From Cupriavidus lacunae (GTDB lineage Bacteria; Pseudomonadota; Gammaproteobacteria; Burkholderiales; Burkholderiaceae), in assembly GCF_003353055.1 (NCBI RefSeq), contig NZ_QKWJ01000052.1, forward strand, positions 1-51,332: DNA of 51,332 nt, read 5' to 3'. The notes under the pieces are model-generated. The model did not search any database and was not told the DNA's origin. It saw only the letters and a list, made by a program, of their open reading frames with translations. Of the stretch, positions 1-9,149 are shown in pieces. The position numbers and the translations under genes are program-made. The number at the start of each line of letters is the position of its first letter. Positions within the stretch are counted from its first letter, which is position 1.

Positions 1-1
1 G

Positions 2-355
2 GGCCAACGCTGGGTGCGCAAGAAGAGTCTGATGGGGCTGCGGGATCGAATCCGTGCCCTGACCAAGCGCCACCGGGGCGATTCGATCGAGAGCATCATC
101 GCGTCGATCAATCCGATCCTGCGAGGCTGGTTCGGATACTTCCGGCATGCCCACCGCTACACCTTCTCGTCCGTCGACGGCTTTGTTCGTCGTCGACTGC
201 GAGCGGTCCTGCGCCGACAGCTACATCGTCCAGGTCAGGGCCGATGCTTTCGCGATCACAGTCGATGGCCAAATGCCTTCTTCGCCAATCTTGGGCTGTT
301 CACGATGTACGAGGCTCATCAATTGGCGCGCCAATCCCGATGTGGAAACAACTGA
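2..355 (+). CDS. Group II intron reverse transcriptase/maturase, C-terminal part
   Basis: This is the C-terminal maturase (X) domain and terminal tail of a multifunctional intron protein that reverse-transcribes the intron and assists its splicing. The reading frame is open to the window edge, so the reverse-transcriptase domain lies upstream and is not seen. Typical X-domain features are visible: a basic start (RKKSLMGLRDRIRALT), the block INPILRGWFGYFRHAH and a basic stretch FVRRRLRAVLRRQ. The stop codon sits six bases before domain V, as is normal for these elements. Whether the complete intron is active cannot be judged here. Confidence 0.9.
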   Translation, partial: GQRWVRKKSLMGLRDRIRALTKRHRGDSIESIIASINPILRGWFGYFRHAHRYTFSSVDGFVRRRLRAVLRRQLHRPGQGRCFRDHSRWPNAFFANLGLFTMYEAHQLARQSRCGNN

Positions 356-360
356 CTGGA

Positions 361-393
361 GAGCCCGTCGCGGGAAAACCGCACACCGGGTTC
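361..393 (+). ncRNA. Group II intron domain V hairpin
   Basis: GAGCCCG at the 5' side pairs with CGGGTTC at the 3' side. An upper GCGG/CCGC stem is capped by a GAAA-type loop. Size (33 nt) and AGC triad position match the catalytic domain V of bacterial group II introns. Bases 394-431 form a further stem (GGAAACGGC-like arms around GAAA) consistent with domain VI. Confidence 0.85.
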
Positions 394-633
394 GGAGGGA
401 GGGGACGGCGAAAGCCGTTTCCTACCCCTATCCACTGGCCGGACTCGGCCTTCGATCATAAACACCCGAGGGCGCCGCCACGGTCGGCCACTACCGGCCG
501 TGGATTGAGCCGCTCTCGCAGATCCCTTTCCAACGACAAGCGCGCTTCTCGGCAACGCGTTTGTTCGTCGGCTTACCGTGATCTGCTTAGCCAGTGTCTG
601 CACGGCGTTTCACGACAGAGGGCGGATGATGAC

Positions 634-897
634 TCATGCGACTCTCAAGAGTACTTCTCCTGTATGCGAAACTCGAAACAGATCTTTGTCGATTAACTCG
701 ACGAGTTCGCCGCTGGACAAGCGCCAATTCTTGGCGCCTGGATAGACGCGCAGGCCTCTAGGGGTCATGGCTGATGTGAAGTAGCGACACTCAAGCACAA
801 AAACGCAACGGTCGTCGTCGCCAGCGCAAGTCAGACGCTGGATTACTTTGTTGCCACGGCGCGGGCCGAATTTGGGATGCTGCAGCGTGATAGCCAT
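634..897 (-). CDS. Small hypothetical protein, 87 aa
   Basis: I do not recognise the family. From the ATG at 897 the product is 87 residues, soluble, with no signal peptide. It ends in a well-formed amphipathic stretch (SSGELVELIDKDLFRVSH). Composition looks like a real protein rather than a shadow of another frame, and no competing gene lies on the other strand. A TTG nine codons upstream is an alternative start. It lies just outside the intron and may be a remnant of the locus the intron entered. Confidence 0.45.
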   Translation of the reverse strand: MAITLQHPKFGPRRGNKVIQRLTCAGDDDRCVFVLECRYFTSAMTPRGLRVYPGAKNWRLSSGELVELIDKDLFRVSHTGEVLLRVA

Positions 898-1414
898 GTA
901 CGGATAAGTGCATGGGACCAACAAGTCCTATCGTGACGAGGGGTCGGCATATTCCCTTGGCCGATTACCATTTACTGAATAGTGCACGCTAATTAGTATC
1001 CAGGCATATTTTTCCCTCCTGATCGGGCTGAGGCGGCCGTTTCCCTGCAAGCCATGGCGGAAGCCGGAGAAAGGCCGGATACGAACTTGAACCGGGCGAC
1101 TTGCGGCCAGCGTGCAATGGAGACTATTCCGGATCCCCTAATCATTCGACTCTGCAGGTCTCGCCCAACGACTACGAATGTTTCTGTTGCGGAGATGCGT
1201 TGTTGGCGCATTCGCGCGTCACAAGGACCGTTGCGCGAATGTTGCACCATAAAAAACGCTGCGATTGGTGCCGATGCGACAACAGAGTGGGTACCGTGAA
1301 AGCACTACCGCGTGGTCTGTCGAAGCGTATTATTCCGTCCAAGCCGACCCCGAGGCAAATAACGCCGCGCAGCCTCGGTGAGCTCAACTTTTAGTCAACT
1401 GCCAGCAGAGAATC
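898..1414. other. Intergenic, no gene seen
   Basis: About 0.5 kb with only short overlapping frames of poor composition. I see no tRNA, clear terminator or recognisable IS end. It must contain the promoter of the AhpD-like gene that starts at 1415. Confidence 0.5.
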
Positions 1415-1894
1415 ATGATGCAACGCCTTAACTACTTCCAGCAGTCCTCCGAACTGACCAAGAAGCTCATGGAGTTCGGCGCGCTGTTCCAGAAGACCAC
1501 GATTGAAGAGCCCATTCGCGAGCTCGTCGAGATTCGCGCATCGCAGCTCAATGGCTGCGCGTTCTGCGTCGACATGCATATCAAGATGGCAAAGATCCAC
1601 GGCGAGCGCGAACTGCGCCTGCATCATGTGGCGATCTGGCGCGAGTCGACGCTGTTCTCGCCGCGCGAACGCGCCGCGCTGGCCTGGACCGAGGTGCTGA
1701 CGAGGCTTCCCGCCGACGGCGTGCCCGACGATATCTATGAGCGCGTGCGCACCCAGTACAGCGAGAGGGAACTGTCGGACCTCACCTTCCTGGTGGGGGC
1801 GATCAATACCTGGAATCGCCTGAACGTGGCGTTCCGCATGGTGCCTGGTTCGTCGGACAAGGCGTTCGGGCTCGACAAGGCCAATCTCGAGTGA
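1415..1894 (+). CDS. Carboxymuconolactone decarboxylase / AhpD-family protein
   Basis: A 159-aa all-helical protein of the CMD/AhpD family. The family signature is present: E40, then RASQLNGCAFCVDMH with C48-x-x-C51 and H55, the redox and proton-relay residues of alkylhydroperoxidase D-like enzymes. Length is normal for single-domain AhpD-like proteins. The likely role is thiol-dependent peroxide reduction or a related reaction; the substrate is unknown. Two adjacent ATG codons (1415, 1418) are possible starts. It is followed 172 bp later, on the same strand, by a thioredoxin-reductase-like flavoprotein, so a redox partnership is plausible but not shown. Confidence 0.88.
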   Translation: MMQRLNYFQQSSELTKKLMEFGALFQKTTIEEPIRELVEIRASQLNGCAFCVDMHIKMAKIHGERELRLHHVAIWRESTLFSPRERAALAWTEVLTRLPADGVPDDIYERVRTQYSERELSDLTFLVGAINTWNRLNVAFRMVPGSSDKAFGLDKANLE

Positions 1895-2066
1895 CGTCTA
1901 GAAGGCGATCGCCGCGTTTGCCGCATGCGGCTAGCGATGCTTCGCCCCTCCGTTCCGACGCGCCTCCTATACGCAAGTCCTGTCATGGCACGCCCGGTGC
2001 ATGACTGCGTTTCGAGGACTGGACTGCTACGCTTGCACGCAAGGCAGACCACCACATCCATCCGCC

Positions 2067-3764
2067 ATGGACATCTCCGCCCAACACAAGTCGTCCGCCG
2101 ATGCATCCGGCGCCGTGCCGGAAGCGGCCCCGGCCGTCGTAGTCTTGCACGAGCGGCAGATGTATCCGCACTTATCTGCCGCCGATATCGCGCGCATCGC
2201 GCCCTATGGCCGGGAACAGACCTGGCAGGCCGGCGAGTACGTGGTACGTACCGGGGATCCGGCCAATGGCATGATCCTCGTCATCGAAGGGCGTGTGCGC
2301 ATCGTGCAGCGCGATGGCATCGGTGACAGCGCTCTGGCCTCCGAGCACGGGCCCGGCAATTTTCTGGCCGAAATCGGCCAGCTTTCTGGTACGCCCGAAC
2401 TCGTCGACGGCATCGCCATCGAGGATGTGCGCGCCATCGTCGTGCGCCCGGCGTGCTTGCGCGCGCTGATGGTGGCCGAGGCCGCGCTCGGCGAGTTGAT
2501 CATGCAGGCGATGATGCTGCGCCGCACGGCGCTGATCCAGCGTGGACGCGGGCCGACGCTGATCGGCCGTGGGAGCGATCCGGCCATGTTCGACCTGCAG
2601 GCGCTCCTGCGGCGTAACAACTATCCGTATTCGGTGGTTGATATCGACGCGGATGCTGAAGCGGCGGAAATGCCCGGCAAGTTCGATGCCACCGATGACG
2701 ATCTGCCGCTCGTCATCGACCCCAATGGCACGGTGCTGCGCCGTCCCGATACCACGCAGGTGCTGTCGTGCCTGGGGTTGCTGCCGCATATCGATGGCAT
2801 CCGGATCTATGATGTGGCGATCATTGGCGCGGGCCCGGCCGGGCTGGCGGCGGCGGTCTATGCGGCGTCGGAAGGGTTGCGCGTGATCGTGCTCGATGCG
2901 TTGTCGCCGGGCGGTCAGGCTGGTGCCAGCGCGCGCATCGAGAACTACCTGGGATTTCCCGCCGGAATTTCGGGCCATGCGCTTACCACCAATGCTTGTG
3001 CGCAGGCGCAGAAGTTCGGCGCGCACATCGCCTTTCCCACGGAAATCGAACGGCTCGATTGCGGCGCCGTACACCAGTTGCGTACGCGGGCCGGCGATAC
3101 GATCCAGGCGCGTACCGTCATCATCGCCAGCGGCGCCGCGTACCGTCGGCCGCCGATTCCGCGCCGGGCCGAGTTTGAAGGGAGTGGCGTCTACTACTGG
3201 GCGTCGCCGGTGGAAGCCAAGCTCTGCGCCAAGCGGGAAGTCATGCTGGTGGGTGGCGGCAATTCCGCCGGCCAGGCCGCCGTGTTCCTGGGCGCCCATG
3301 TCGCGCACGTCCACGTTGTGATTCGCGGCGATAGCCTCGACACCAGCATGTCGCGCTACCTGATCGACCGCATCGCCGCGCAGCGCAACATCACGGTCCA
3401 TGCCCGCACCGAAGTGGTGGACCTCGAAGGCAATACGCGGCTGACAGGCGTATCCCTGCGTGATTGCAATATGGGCACGCAGATGACGATGCGGGTGCAG
3501 CACGTGTTCCTGTTTACTGGCGCGCAGCCGAACACATCGTGGCTGGACGGCTGCGATGTGGGGGTAGATGCCAAGGGGTTCGTGCTGACCGGCATAGACG
3601 CCGGGCTACAGTCCAATACGCTGGAAACCTGCGTGTCGGGCGTCTTCGCCATCGGCGATGTCCGCTCCGGCTCGACCAAGCGCGTGGCCACTGCGGTGGG
3701 CGAGGGCGCAGCGGTTGTGTCGCAGATCCACGGCTATCTCGCCGTCGCTCGGGAAGCGGCCTGA
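2067..3764 (+). CDS. Cyclic-nucleotide-binding domain / thioredoxin reductase-like flavoprotein
   Basis: A 565-aa fusion (from ATG 2067; a GTG at 2001 would add 22 residues). Residues about 30-160 form a CRP-type cyclic nucleotide-binding domain (WQAGEYVVRTGD, FLAEIGQLSG). A short glutaredoxin-like segment follows (ALLRRNNYPYSVVDIDAD). From about residue 250 there is a two-dinucleotide-domain reductase: FAD motif IIGAGPAGLAAAVY, NAD(P)H motif MLVGGGNSAGQAAVF near 391, and GVFAIGDVRSGSTKRVA near 525. The CxxC of true thioredoxin reductases is missing; that stretch reads GVYYWASPVEAKLC with one Cys. It is probably an NAD(P)H-dependent flavin reductase of the CRP-linked subgroup. The electron acceptor is unknown. 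Confidence 0.88.
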   Translation: MDISAQHKSSADASGAVPEAAPAVVVLHERQMYPHLSAADIARIAPYGREQTWQAGEYVVRTGDPANGMILVIEGRVRIVQRDGIGDSALASEHGPGNFLAEIGQLSGTPELVDGIAIEDVRAIVVRPACLRALMVAEAALGELIMQAMMLRRTALIQRGRGPTLIGRGSDPAMFDLQALLRRNNYPYSVVDIDADAEAAEMPGKFDATDDDLPLVIDPNGTVLRRPDTTQVLSCLGLLPHIDGIRIYDVAIIGAGPAGLAAAVYAASEGLRVIVLDALSPGGQAGASARIENYLGFPAGISGHALTTNACAQAQKFGAHIAFPTEIERLDCGAVHQLRTRAGDTIQARTVIIASGAAYRRPPIPRRAEFEGSGVYYWASPVEAKLCAKREVMLVGGGNSAGQAAVFLGAHVAHVHVVIRGDSLDTSMSRYLIDRIAAQRNITVHARTEVVDLEGNTRLTGVSLRDCNMGTQMTMRVQHVFLFTGAQPNTSWLDGCDVGVDAKGFVLTGIDAGLQSNTLETCVSGVFAIGDVRSGSTKRVATAVGEGAAVVSQIHGYLAVAREAA

Positions 3765-4182
3765 GGCCCTCGGGGCAGGCTCTCTGGACGCCCGTGTTGT
3801 CTCTCGCTACTGGTGATTGGTACACGTCCCTGGATATGCGCGAGTGGGCCATGGCGTCGAAGGCTGTTCACTGCAGGGCACACGCCGCTGTGCGGTACAG
3901 GCAATCAAGCGAAGCGATCCGGACTCCTGCGTCGGACGTTTGTGAAGGCTTACTGAATGTCTTCCGAATGCTCGTACGTTCAAAATTATCCGTCGACAGG
4001 CCGCGCCACTGGACTAATTCGGAACCAACGCGTACCACATGTATACGCTCGTCCCATCGTTGAACAGGAACATCTGTCGACGACGATAACAGCGCATAGC
4101 CGCGCCGACGCTTACTGAGCGGTTCGGAGGTTTTTGAGCCCGGGACTGCACCGCGTCAACCCACAACTGGAGGAGGTGTAGC
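3765..4182. other. Intergenic, no gene seen
   Basis: No convincing coding frame. The last bases carry a strong ribosome-binding site (GGAGGAGGT) eight bases before the SDR start at 4183. No obvious hairpin terminator with a U-run follows the flavoprotein gene. Confidence 0.5.
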
Positions 4183-4893
4183 ATGAGCAACCAACAAAAG
4201 GTCATTGTTATCACCGGCGCTTCGCAAGGCATGGGAGCGGAGGCGGTCAAAGCATTTCGCTGCCGGGGGCACCACGTTGTCGCAACGGCCCGCTCCATCA
4301 AAGCGACTGACGACGCCGACCTGTTGGCCGTGGCAGGCGATATCGGCGAACCCGCTACCGCGCGCCGTGTGATCGATGAAACGATCAAACGCTTTGGGCG
4401 TGTCGACACGCTAGTGAACAATGCCGGCATTTTCATCGCGAAGCCTTTCGCCGAATACACTGCCGAAGATTTCACATCATTGATCAATGTGAACTTGGCG
4501 GGATTTTTCTATATCACGCAGCTCGCGCTGGCTCGAATGGAGAAGCAATCGAGCGGGCACATCGTCAACGTCACGGCGAGCCTCGTCGACCACGCGATGG
4601 AAGCCTTGCCAGCGGCTATGGCGTCGCTGACGAAGGGCGGAATCGCGGCGGCCACTCGCGCGCTTGCGATCGAATATGCGAAGCGCGGCATCCGCGTGAA
4701 TGCGGTCTCACCGGGAATGATCAAGACTCCGATGTTTCCCCCGGACTTGTACACGAAATTCGGCGCGTTGCATCCAATGGGCCGCATGGGGGAAATGAGC
4801 GACATCGTCGAAGCGATCCTGTATCTGGATTCGGCGCCGTTCGTGACAGGCGAAATTCTGCATGTCGATGGCGGCCAGGTCGCCGGTCATTGA
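4183..4893 (+). CDS. SDR-family oxidoreductase-like protein
   Basis: A 236-aa short-chain dehydrogenase/reductase fold. The cofactor loop TGASQGMG is at residues 11-18, VNNAG near 78-82, and Ser at 133 in NVTAS. The catalytic Tyr expected four residues before Lys151 is replaced by Ala147 (AMASLTKGG), although the Lys is kept. Related proteobacterial SDRs share this SLTKGG variant, so it is probably a family feature rather than a point mutation. The C-terminus (FVTGEILHVDGGQVAGH) is complete. The strong GGAGGAGGT ribosome-binding site fixes the start. Substrate unknown; classical SDR catalysis is doubtful without the Tyr. Confidence 0.85.
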   Translation: MSNQQKVIVITGASQGMGAEAVKAFRCRGHHVVATARSIKATDDADLLAVAGDIGEPATARRVIDETIKRFGRVDTLVNNAGIFIAKPFAEYTAEDFTSLINVNLAGFFYITQLALARMEKQSSGHIVNVTASLVDHAMEALPAAMASLTKGGIAAATRALAIEYAKRGIRVNAVSPGMIKTPMFPPDLYTKFGALHPMGRMGEMSDIVEAILYLDSAPFVTGEILHVDGGQVAGH

Positions 4894-5079
4894 GTACTCT
4901 TCACGCTCTCGTGAATGCACCGCCGCATGCTGCAAAGTCCGCATGCAAATTGCACATGCAGGGCCGCAGCAGCGAGCTATCGCAAACAACCGCCCCGCCA
5001 CCTCGACGCCCGCCACGCGCACGCATGCGACCGAGTATCGACATATGCCCTCCAGCACATAGACGCCTGACCTAGTCCA

Positions 5080-6558
5080 ATGCGGAAGTTTCGACATGAC
5101 TACACTCTTCGGCGCAAGAGCAGTCTGCCTTGGCGAATGGGGGAGGCGGGGAGAGAGCGACACGCCTGCGGCAGGGCCTACCGCACTCTGATGCTGCTTC
5201 TACTTGCGGGACTCAGTGCCTGCGGGGCGCTTCCTCACAATGCTCCGCGCAATCTGCCTCAGGCCGCGGCTGGCAGCGCATCCGCGGCCATGCGAGAAGC
5301 CGCCGACGTCGCCGGCCAGACAACCGTCGCCATGTCGTTCTCTGGCGGTGGCACGCGAGCCGCAGCCTTCGCCTTCGGCGCGCTGCAGGGGCTCGACGCC
5401 ATGAGAGGTCCTGGGGGCGCGTCCTTGCTCGACAACGTCGCATTCATTAGCAGCGTGTCCGGAGGCTCCATCACCGCTGCATACTACGGTCTGCACGGCA
5501 AGGCCAGCCTGGCGACCTTTCGATCAGTGCTCTTGAAGGACGGAGAGGCGGGACTTCGCTTCAGTCTCCTGAATCCGGTCAACCTTGCGCGCCTCTTCGC
5601 GGGGGGGCTCAACGATCGGGAAGATCTCAGGACATGGCTCGACGAAGACGTGTTCAAGGGCGCGACGTACGCCGACATGTTCCGCCGCGGCAAGCCAATC
5701 GTTTGGATCAACGCCACGAACGTCTACTACCGGGTCGCGTTCCCGTTCAGCCAGCAGGCATTCGATGCGCTATGCAGTGATCTCGCGAGCTTTCCCGTTT
5801 CCGAGGCCGTCGCCGCATCCATGGCGGTCCCGCTCTTCTTCGCACCGATCGTCCTTCAAAAGCATCCCGAGGCTTGCAGTGCACCGCTGCCGGACCTTGA
5901 CAAGGCCCAGGCGCCAGGGCAATCGCTGCTGTTTGGGGCGTTGGCAAACGCCGTTCGCGGTCTCCGGGACACTTCGAAGGGAAGGTACATCAAGCTGGTC
6001 GACGGCGGGGTGACCGACAATTACGGCTTGGCCACCATTTTGCAATCGCGCCTGCTGCTGGGCACGGCTTACGGTCCCATGAGCGAGAACGACGCGATCA
6101 ATGTGCGGCGGCTGCTTTTCATCGTTGTTGACGCCGGTCACGGCCCGCGCGGCGATTGGAACCGAAGTCAGGATGGCCCATCCGGAATCGAAGTCGCAAG
6201 CGCGGCCATCGATGCGGCAATGGGAACCAACGTCCGAATGAGCTATGACGCCTTCGTTCCCATGATGCAGCAGTGGCGCGACGACCTCGTGGCGTATCGG
6301 TGTGGCATGCCGCATTCTCGGCAGCAGGAGATCGCTGCACGCCGCCCAGGCTGGCGGTGCAACGAAGTCGAATTCTTCGTCACGCGGATCTCGTTTGAAG
6401 CCCTCGACAAGGAGCGTGCTGCAAGTCTGAACGATGTGCCGACCAGACTTCGTCTGCCCGAGAGGGACGTCGATCGCCTGATCGAGGCGGGGAGGGATGC
6501 CATCCTTGGCAATTCGGTGATTCGCGAGTTCGAGCGCGAATCGACCGAGGCGCGATAG
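5080..6558 (+). CDS. Patatin-like phospholipase, lipoprotein
   Basis: A 492-aa patatin-family acyl hydrolase. The oxyanion loop SGGGTRAAAF is at about 88, the nucleophile elbow SVSGGS has Ser127, and the catalytic Asp308 lies in VDGGVTDNYG, giving the Ser-Asp dyad of the family. The N-terminus has a basic region, a Leu-rich segment and a lipobox LSAC with Cys48, so the protein is probably lipid-anchored in the envelope. ATG 5137 would shorten the unusually long N-region and is a possible alternative start. The likely reaction is hydrolysis of phospholipid or neutral acyl esters. It stands alone, with no operon partner visible. Confidence 0.88.
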   Translation: MRKFRHDYTLRRKSSLPWRMGEAGRERHACGRAYRTLMLLLLAGLSACGALPHNAPRNLPQAAAGSASAAMREAADVAGQTTVAMSFSGGGTRAAAFAFGALQGLDAMRGPGGASLLDNVAFISSVSGGSITAAYYGLHGKASLATFRSVLLKDGEAGLRFSLLNPVNLARLFAGGLNDREDLRTWLDEDVFKGATYADMFRRGKPIVWINATNVYYRVAFPFSQQAFDALCSDLASFPVSEAVAASMAVPLFFAPIVLQKHPEACSAPLPDLDKAQAPGQSLLFGALANAVRGLRDTSKGRYIKLVDGGVTDNYGLATILQSRLLLGTAYGPMSENDAINVRRLLFIVVDAGHGPRGDWNRSQDGPSGIEVASAAIDAAMGTNVRMSYDAFVPMMQQWRDDLVAYRCGMPHSRQQEIAARRPGWRCNEVEFFVTRISFEALDKERAASLNDVPTRLRLPERDVDRLIEAGRDAILGNSVIREFERESTEAR

Positions 6559-7001
6559 TCCCGCGGCACGCGGCGTGGGTGAGGCGGGCGGTGGCGAGAG
6601 TCTCAAAATGACCGGAATCCGACGTAGGCCCACCCGTGCGTGGGTGCGCGGGCGCCAGAGGCAACTACCGACCCTTCTGTGCCGCTCGACTCTTCCAGAA
6701 ATCGATGGCGGCTATCCGAGTCCAACGGTCATCCGCCTCCACTGTTGCTCCGGCAGCAGGTCTGTTAGCGTCGGTGCGCTGAGCCAATTAAAGTGTGCTC
6801 GCAAATCGGTGGTTAATGTCTGCGCTGGACGCTGAGGCCCGCTCTCAATCTGTTGCGTGCGCTCAGCAAGAAAAATTCCCGGCGATGCTCGGCTAATCGA
6901 CTCACAAATAGTTCGCTGGACGCGAACCGACGTGGTGATGCTCGCAAATTGCAGCCAGCCGCCTATGGGTCACACACCCAGAGCGGCTAGCTTAAGACCC
7001 T
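6559..7001. other. Intergenic between convergent genes
   Basis: The patatin and tannase genes converge on this 440-bp stretch. A weak hairpin (CCCAC...GTGGG) lies near 6628. No coding frame is convincing and no IS end is recognised. Confidence 0.4.
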
Positions 7002-8525
7002 CTACGTTTGCGACACGCAAGTGAAGTTCGTGGCGTCGTTGACATCCCCTGATCCCTTGTATTGGGGATATTGTGGGTACGTACAAAGCGGCCGCGTGAA
7101 CAGCGTTTTCGTCTGATCCGTCGATAGTTTCGATGCGACTGGTACCGGTGGGGCAGTTCCTTTCTCGACCCAATTCATGGTTGGCGTAAACAGATCAAAA
7201 GTGTCAGCGCCCGGTCCCTGGCCACAATGATTGACGCCGGCGGCGATATACATTCTTGAATTGTCCTGAGTCAATGAGGCTCCAGCCCCATTAGCAACTT
7301 CCTGCCACGTTCTGATCGTATCTTTGTGTGAGAGCAGAGCGTCGTCAGATCCATGCCAAATGACTATTTTCTTTCCAGCAGCTAAAAACTGCACCAGACC
7401 ATTTCTCTCGGCATCAAAATGGTATTGAGTTTGGAGGACACTCGAGATCGTTGGGAAATACTGATCAACGTTGAAAGTTGAAACGTCCCAGGTAGGATTG
7501 TTGAGAACAATGTTCTTCATGTGACCGAGCCCAAGCCCGGCATACCATGGGCCCCAGAACGACATGTCGCCGAAGCCGTATCCGGAGTAGATAACCGTGC
7601 CATTCGACAATGTGAGGTCCGTCATCAATGCCTTCACGGCGGCGGCTTCACTACTCGTGAGTTGTACGGAAGCGGGAACATCAGCCGTAGGGTCGAAGGT
7701 GCACTTCTGCCAGTTGCTGATGACTCCGTCGGAGACACCATCGAGTGCGTCACACTTGGCGATTGCCGCGGAGGCGATTTGCTTCAGTTTGTCCGCCGAG
7801 GGAAGGGACAGCGCAGCAGCGCGGGTCCACTGGGGCACCTGCCCTTCAAGATTGCGTGTCGGAGCGCCCGCGATCACAGCGTTGAACTTGTCGCCATACT
7901 TCGCGGCAGCATTCAATGCGCCTCGTCCACCGTTGGAGCAGCCCTCATAGTATGCGTACTTCGGGATCTTTCCGTAGTAGTTTTGAGCGAGAGCGTCGCC
8001 GAAATCACGGGCGACGCCTATTGCGGTATGGGAATACAACTCGACGACGGTTGGGTTATTGAGAAAGTCAGCTCCGGTGGAATCACGGTGTCCGCCATTG
8101 TTTCCCAGGACCATTGCTCCAGATCGAAGCGCAGTTGAGCTGTTATTCCCGCTCGAATCTACAGCGGGTGTCAAGTTCGGAATCGCACCATCAAAGCCCC
8201 CACCGCCTTGCTGATAGTAACGATCCTGCCACGCGTCCGGCAAAAGGACCTGAATATCGTGCTGAGTGCCATTCTGCGTCGCTGTCACCTTGCAATATGC
8301 AGGCAACGTCCCCGATGCTGCCACAGGAGTCGCGGAAGTCACCGTGGCGTCCTCGAATTGCTTCCCGTTCAATGACGCACATGAGACGACCGGGGCGATA
8401 GCAACACTTGCCGTAACAGCATTCGTCGCTGGCGCACTTGGGGTGTCTGATCCGCCGCCTCCACAACCTGCTACCGCAATCAGCGCCGGTACTGCCGCAA
8501 GCGCATATGCGCGTCCGTTCTGCAT
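7002..8525 (-). CDS. Tannase/feruloyl esterase family lipoprotein
   Basis: A 507-aa alpha/beta hydrolase of the tannase/feruloyl esterase family. The CS-D-HC signature is complete: Cys196-Ser197 in GCSNGGRGA, Asp394/395 in WHGSDDALLSH and His433-Cys434 in NHCGQGPG, where the two Cys form the family's disulfide beside the triad. The N-terminus is a lipoprotein signal (AVPALIAVAGC) followed by a Gly/Ser-rich linker, so the enzyme is likely exported and lipid-anchored. ATG 8525 is chosen because GGGAG lies at the right spacing before it. The substrate is probably an aromatic or hydroxycinnamoyl ester, which cannot be decided from sequence. Confidence 0.9.
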   Translation of the reverse strand: MQNGRAYALAAVPALIAVAGCGGGGSDTPSAPATNAVTASVAIAPVVSCASLNGKQFEDATVTSATPVAASGTLPAYCKVTATQNGTQHDIQVLLPDAWQDRYYQQGGGGFDGAIPNLTPAVDSSGNNSSTALRSGAMVLGNNGGHRDSTGADFLNNPTVVELYSHTAIGVARDFGDALAQNYYGKIPKYAYYEGCSNGGRGALNAAAKYGDKFNAVIAGAPTRNLEGQVPQWTRAAALSLPSADKLKQIASAAIAKCDALDGVSDGVISNWQKCTFDPTADVPASVQLTSSEAAAVKALMTDLTLSNGTVIYSGYGFGDMSFWGPWYAGLGLGHMKNIVLNNPTWDVSTFNVDQYFPTISSVLQTQYHFDAERNGLVQFLAAGKKIVIWHGSDDALLSHKDTIRTWQEVANGAGASLTQDNSRMYIAAGVNHCGQGPGADTFDLFTPTMNWVEKGTAPPVPVASKLSTDQTKTLFTRPLCTYPQYPQYKGSGDVNDATNFTCVSQT

Positions 8526-8682
8526 TTCTTGTCTCCCGTGGTTTGGACAACTCGTGTTGCCTTGCATGTCCAACACTCTGCGCGAGACTCCAAATATTTG
8601 TCAATAGCAAACGACTTAGCCTATCGTTAACCAGAATCGACGGTTTAGACCATAAAATGTCGTTAGCGTCACATATTGTAGA

Positions 8683-9085
8683 ATATGGATTGCCTTGTCG
8701 GGGCGCTGCATCTGGCCCATGGCAATCAGGTGCATCTGTCGCCAACTCACGATGCGCGTGCGGAAAAAGGTCTTGAAGCCAAGCATCAGTTGGGTGATGT
8801 TTTTGATGGTCCGATGGTCCGATGGTCCAACTCGACGATGTTGCTCAGGTGGGCAGCTTGTCGAACGACGAGTGCTTCGCGTTTGGCATTGATGTCGTAT
8901 AGCTCAGCCCGATTGACGGGGCTGCCTTCGATGGTCACCAAATTGAGTTAGCCGTCTTGGTCGAAGGCCGTCTCAGAAAATACGCCGTGCGGCAACCTGT
9001 CGCGCTACGCATTCAGCGGGGAAATCGATGGTATGGCTCGCCTTATTGACCTCGCGGTACAGGGGAACGAACTCTCGCTCTTGCG
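8683..9085 (-). pseudogene. IS6-family transposase remnant
   Basis: Three separate frames on the minus strand carry pieces of an IS6-type DDE transposase in the right order: LYREVNKASHTIDF, then VTIEGSPVNRAELYDI, then LSNIVELDHRTI and ITQLMLGFKTFFR. The frames are broken by stops, indels and a short tandem repeat, and the N-terminal part is absent. The element abuts the 5'-truncated kelch-repeat gene and may have truncated it. Confidence 0.75.
8805..8828. repeat. GATGGTCC x3 tandem repeat
   Basis: Three exact head-to-tail copies of GATGGTCC inside the IS6 transposase remnant, where the intact protein would read DHR-x-IK. It looks like slippage after the gene was lost. Confidence 0.9.
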
Positions 9086-9149
9086 CCCCCCGAGCGCCTG
9101 CGCTGAGAAGAATATCTGTGCGCGCTGGCAGCAATTTGAGCTGGATGCG

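Larger units (their letters stand above)
1..431 (+). mobile_element. Group II intron, 3' part
   Basis: The window opens inside a group II intron. It holds the end of the intron-encoded protein, followed within six bases by a domain V hairpin and a domain VI-like stem, ending near CCTACCCCTAT. The order protein end, domain V, domain VI, 3' splice site is diagnostic. The 5' part lies outside the window. The exact 3' boundary (about 431) is inferred from the usual AY end and was not aligned. Confidence 0.85.

Noticed and set aside
2172..3503. Long antisense frame (443 codons) opposite the flavoprotein gene
   Set aside because: His/Arg/Asp-rich shadow of a high-GC gene with strong third-position bias; the plus-strand protein has clear domains.
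5770..6633. 287-codon minus-strand frame across the patatin gene
   Set aside because: Shadow of the patatin coding sequence, which has catalytic motifs.
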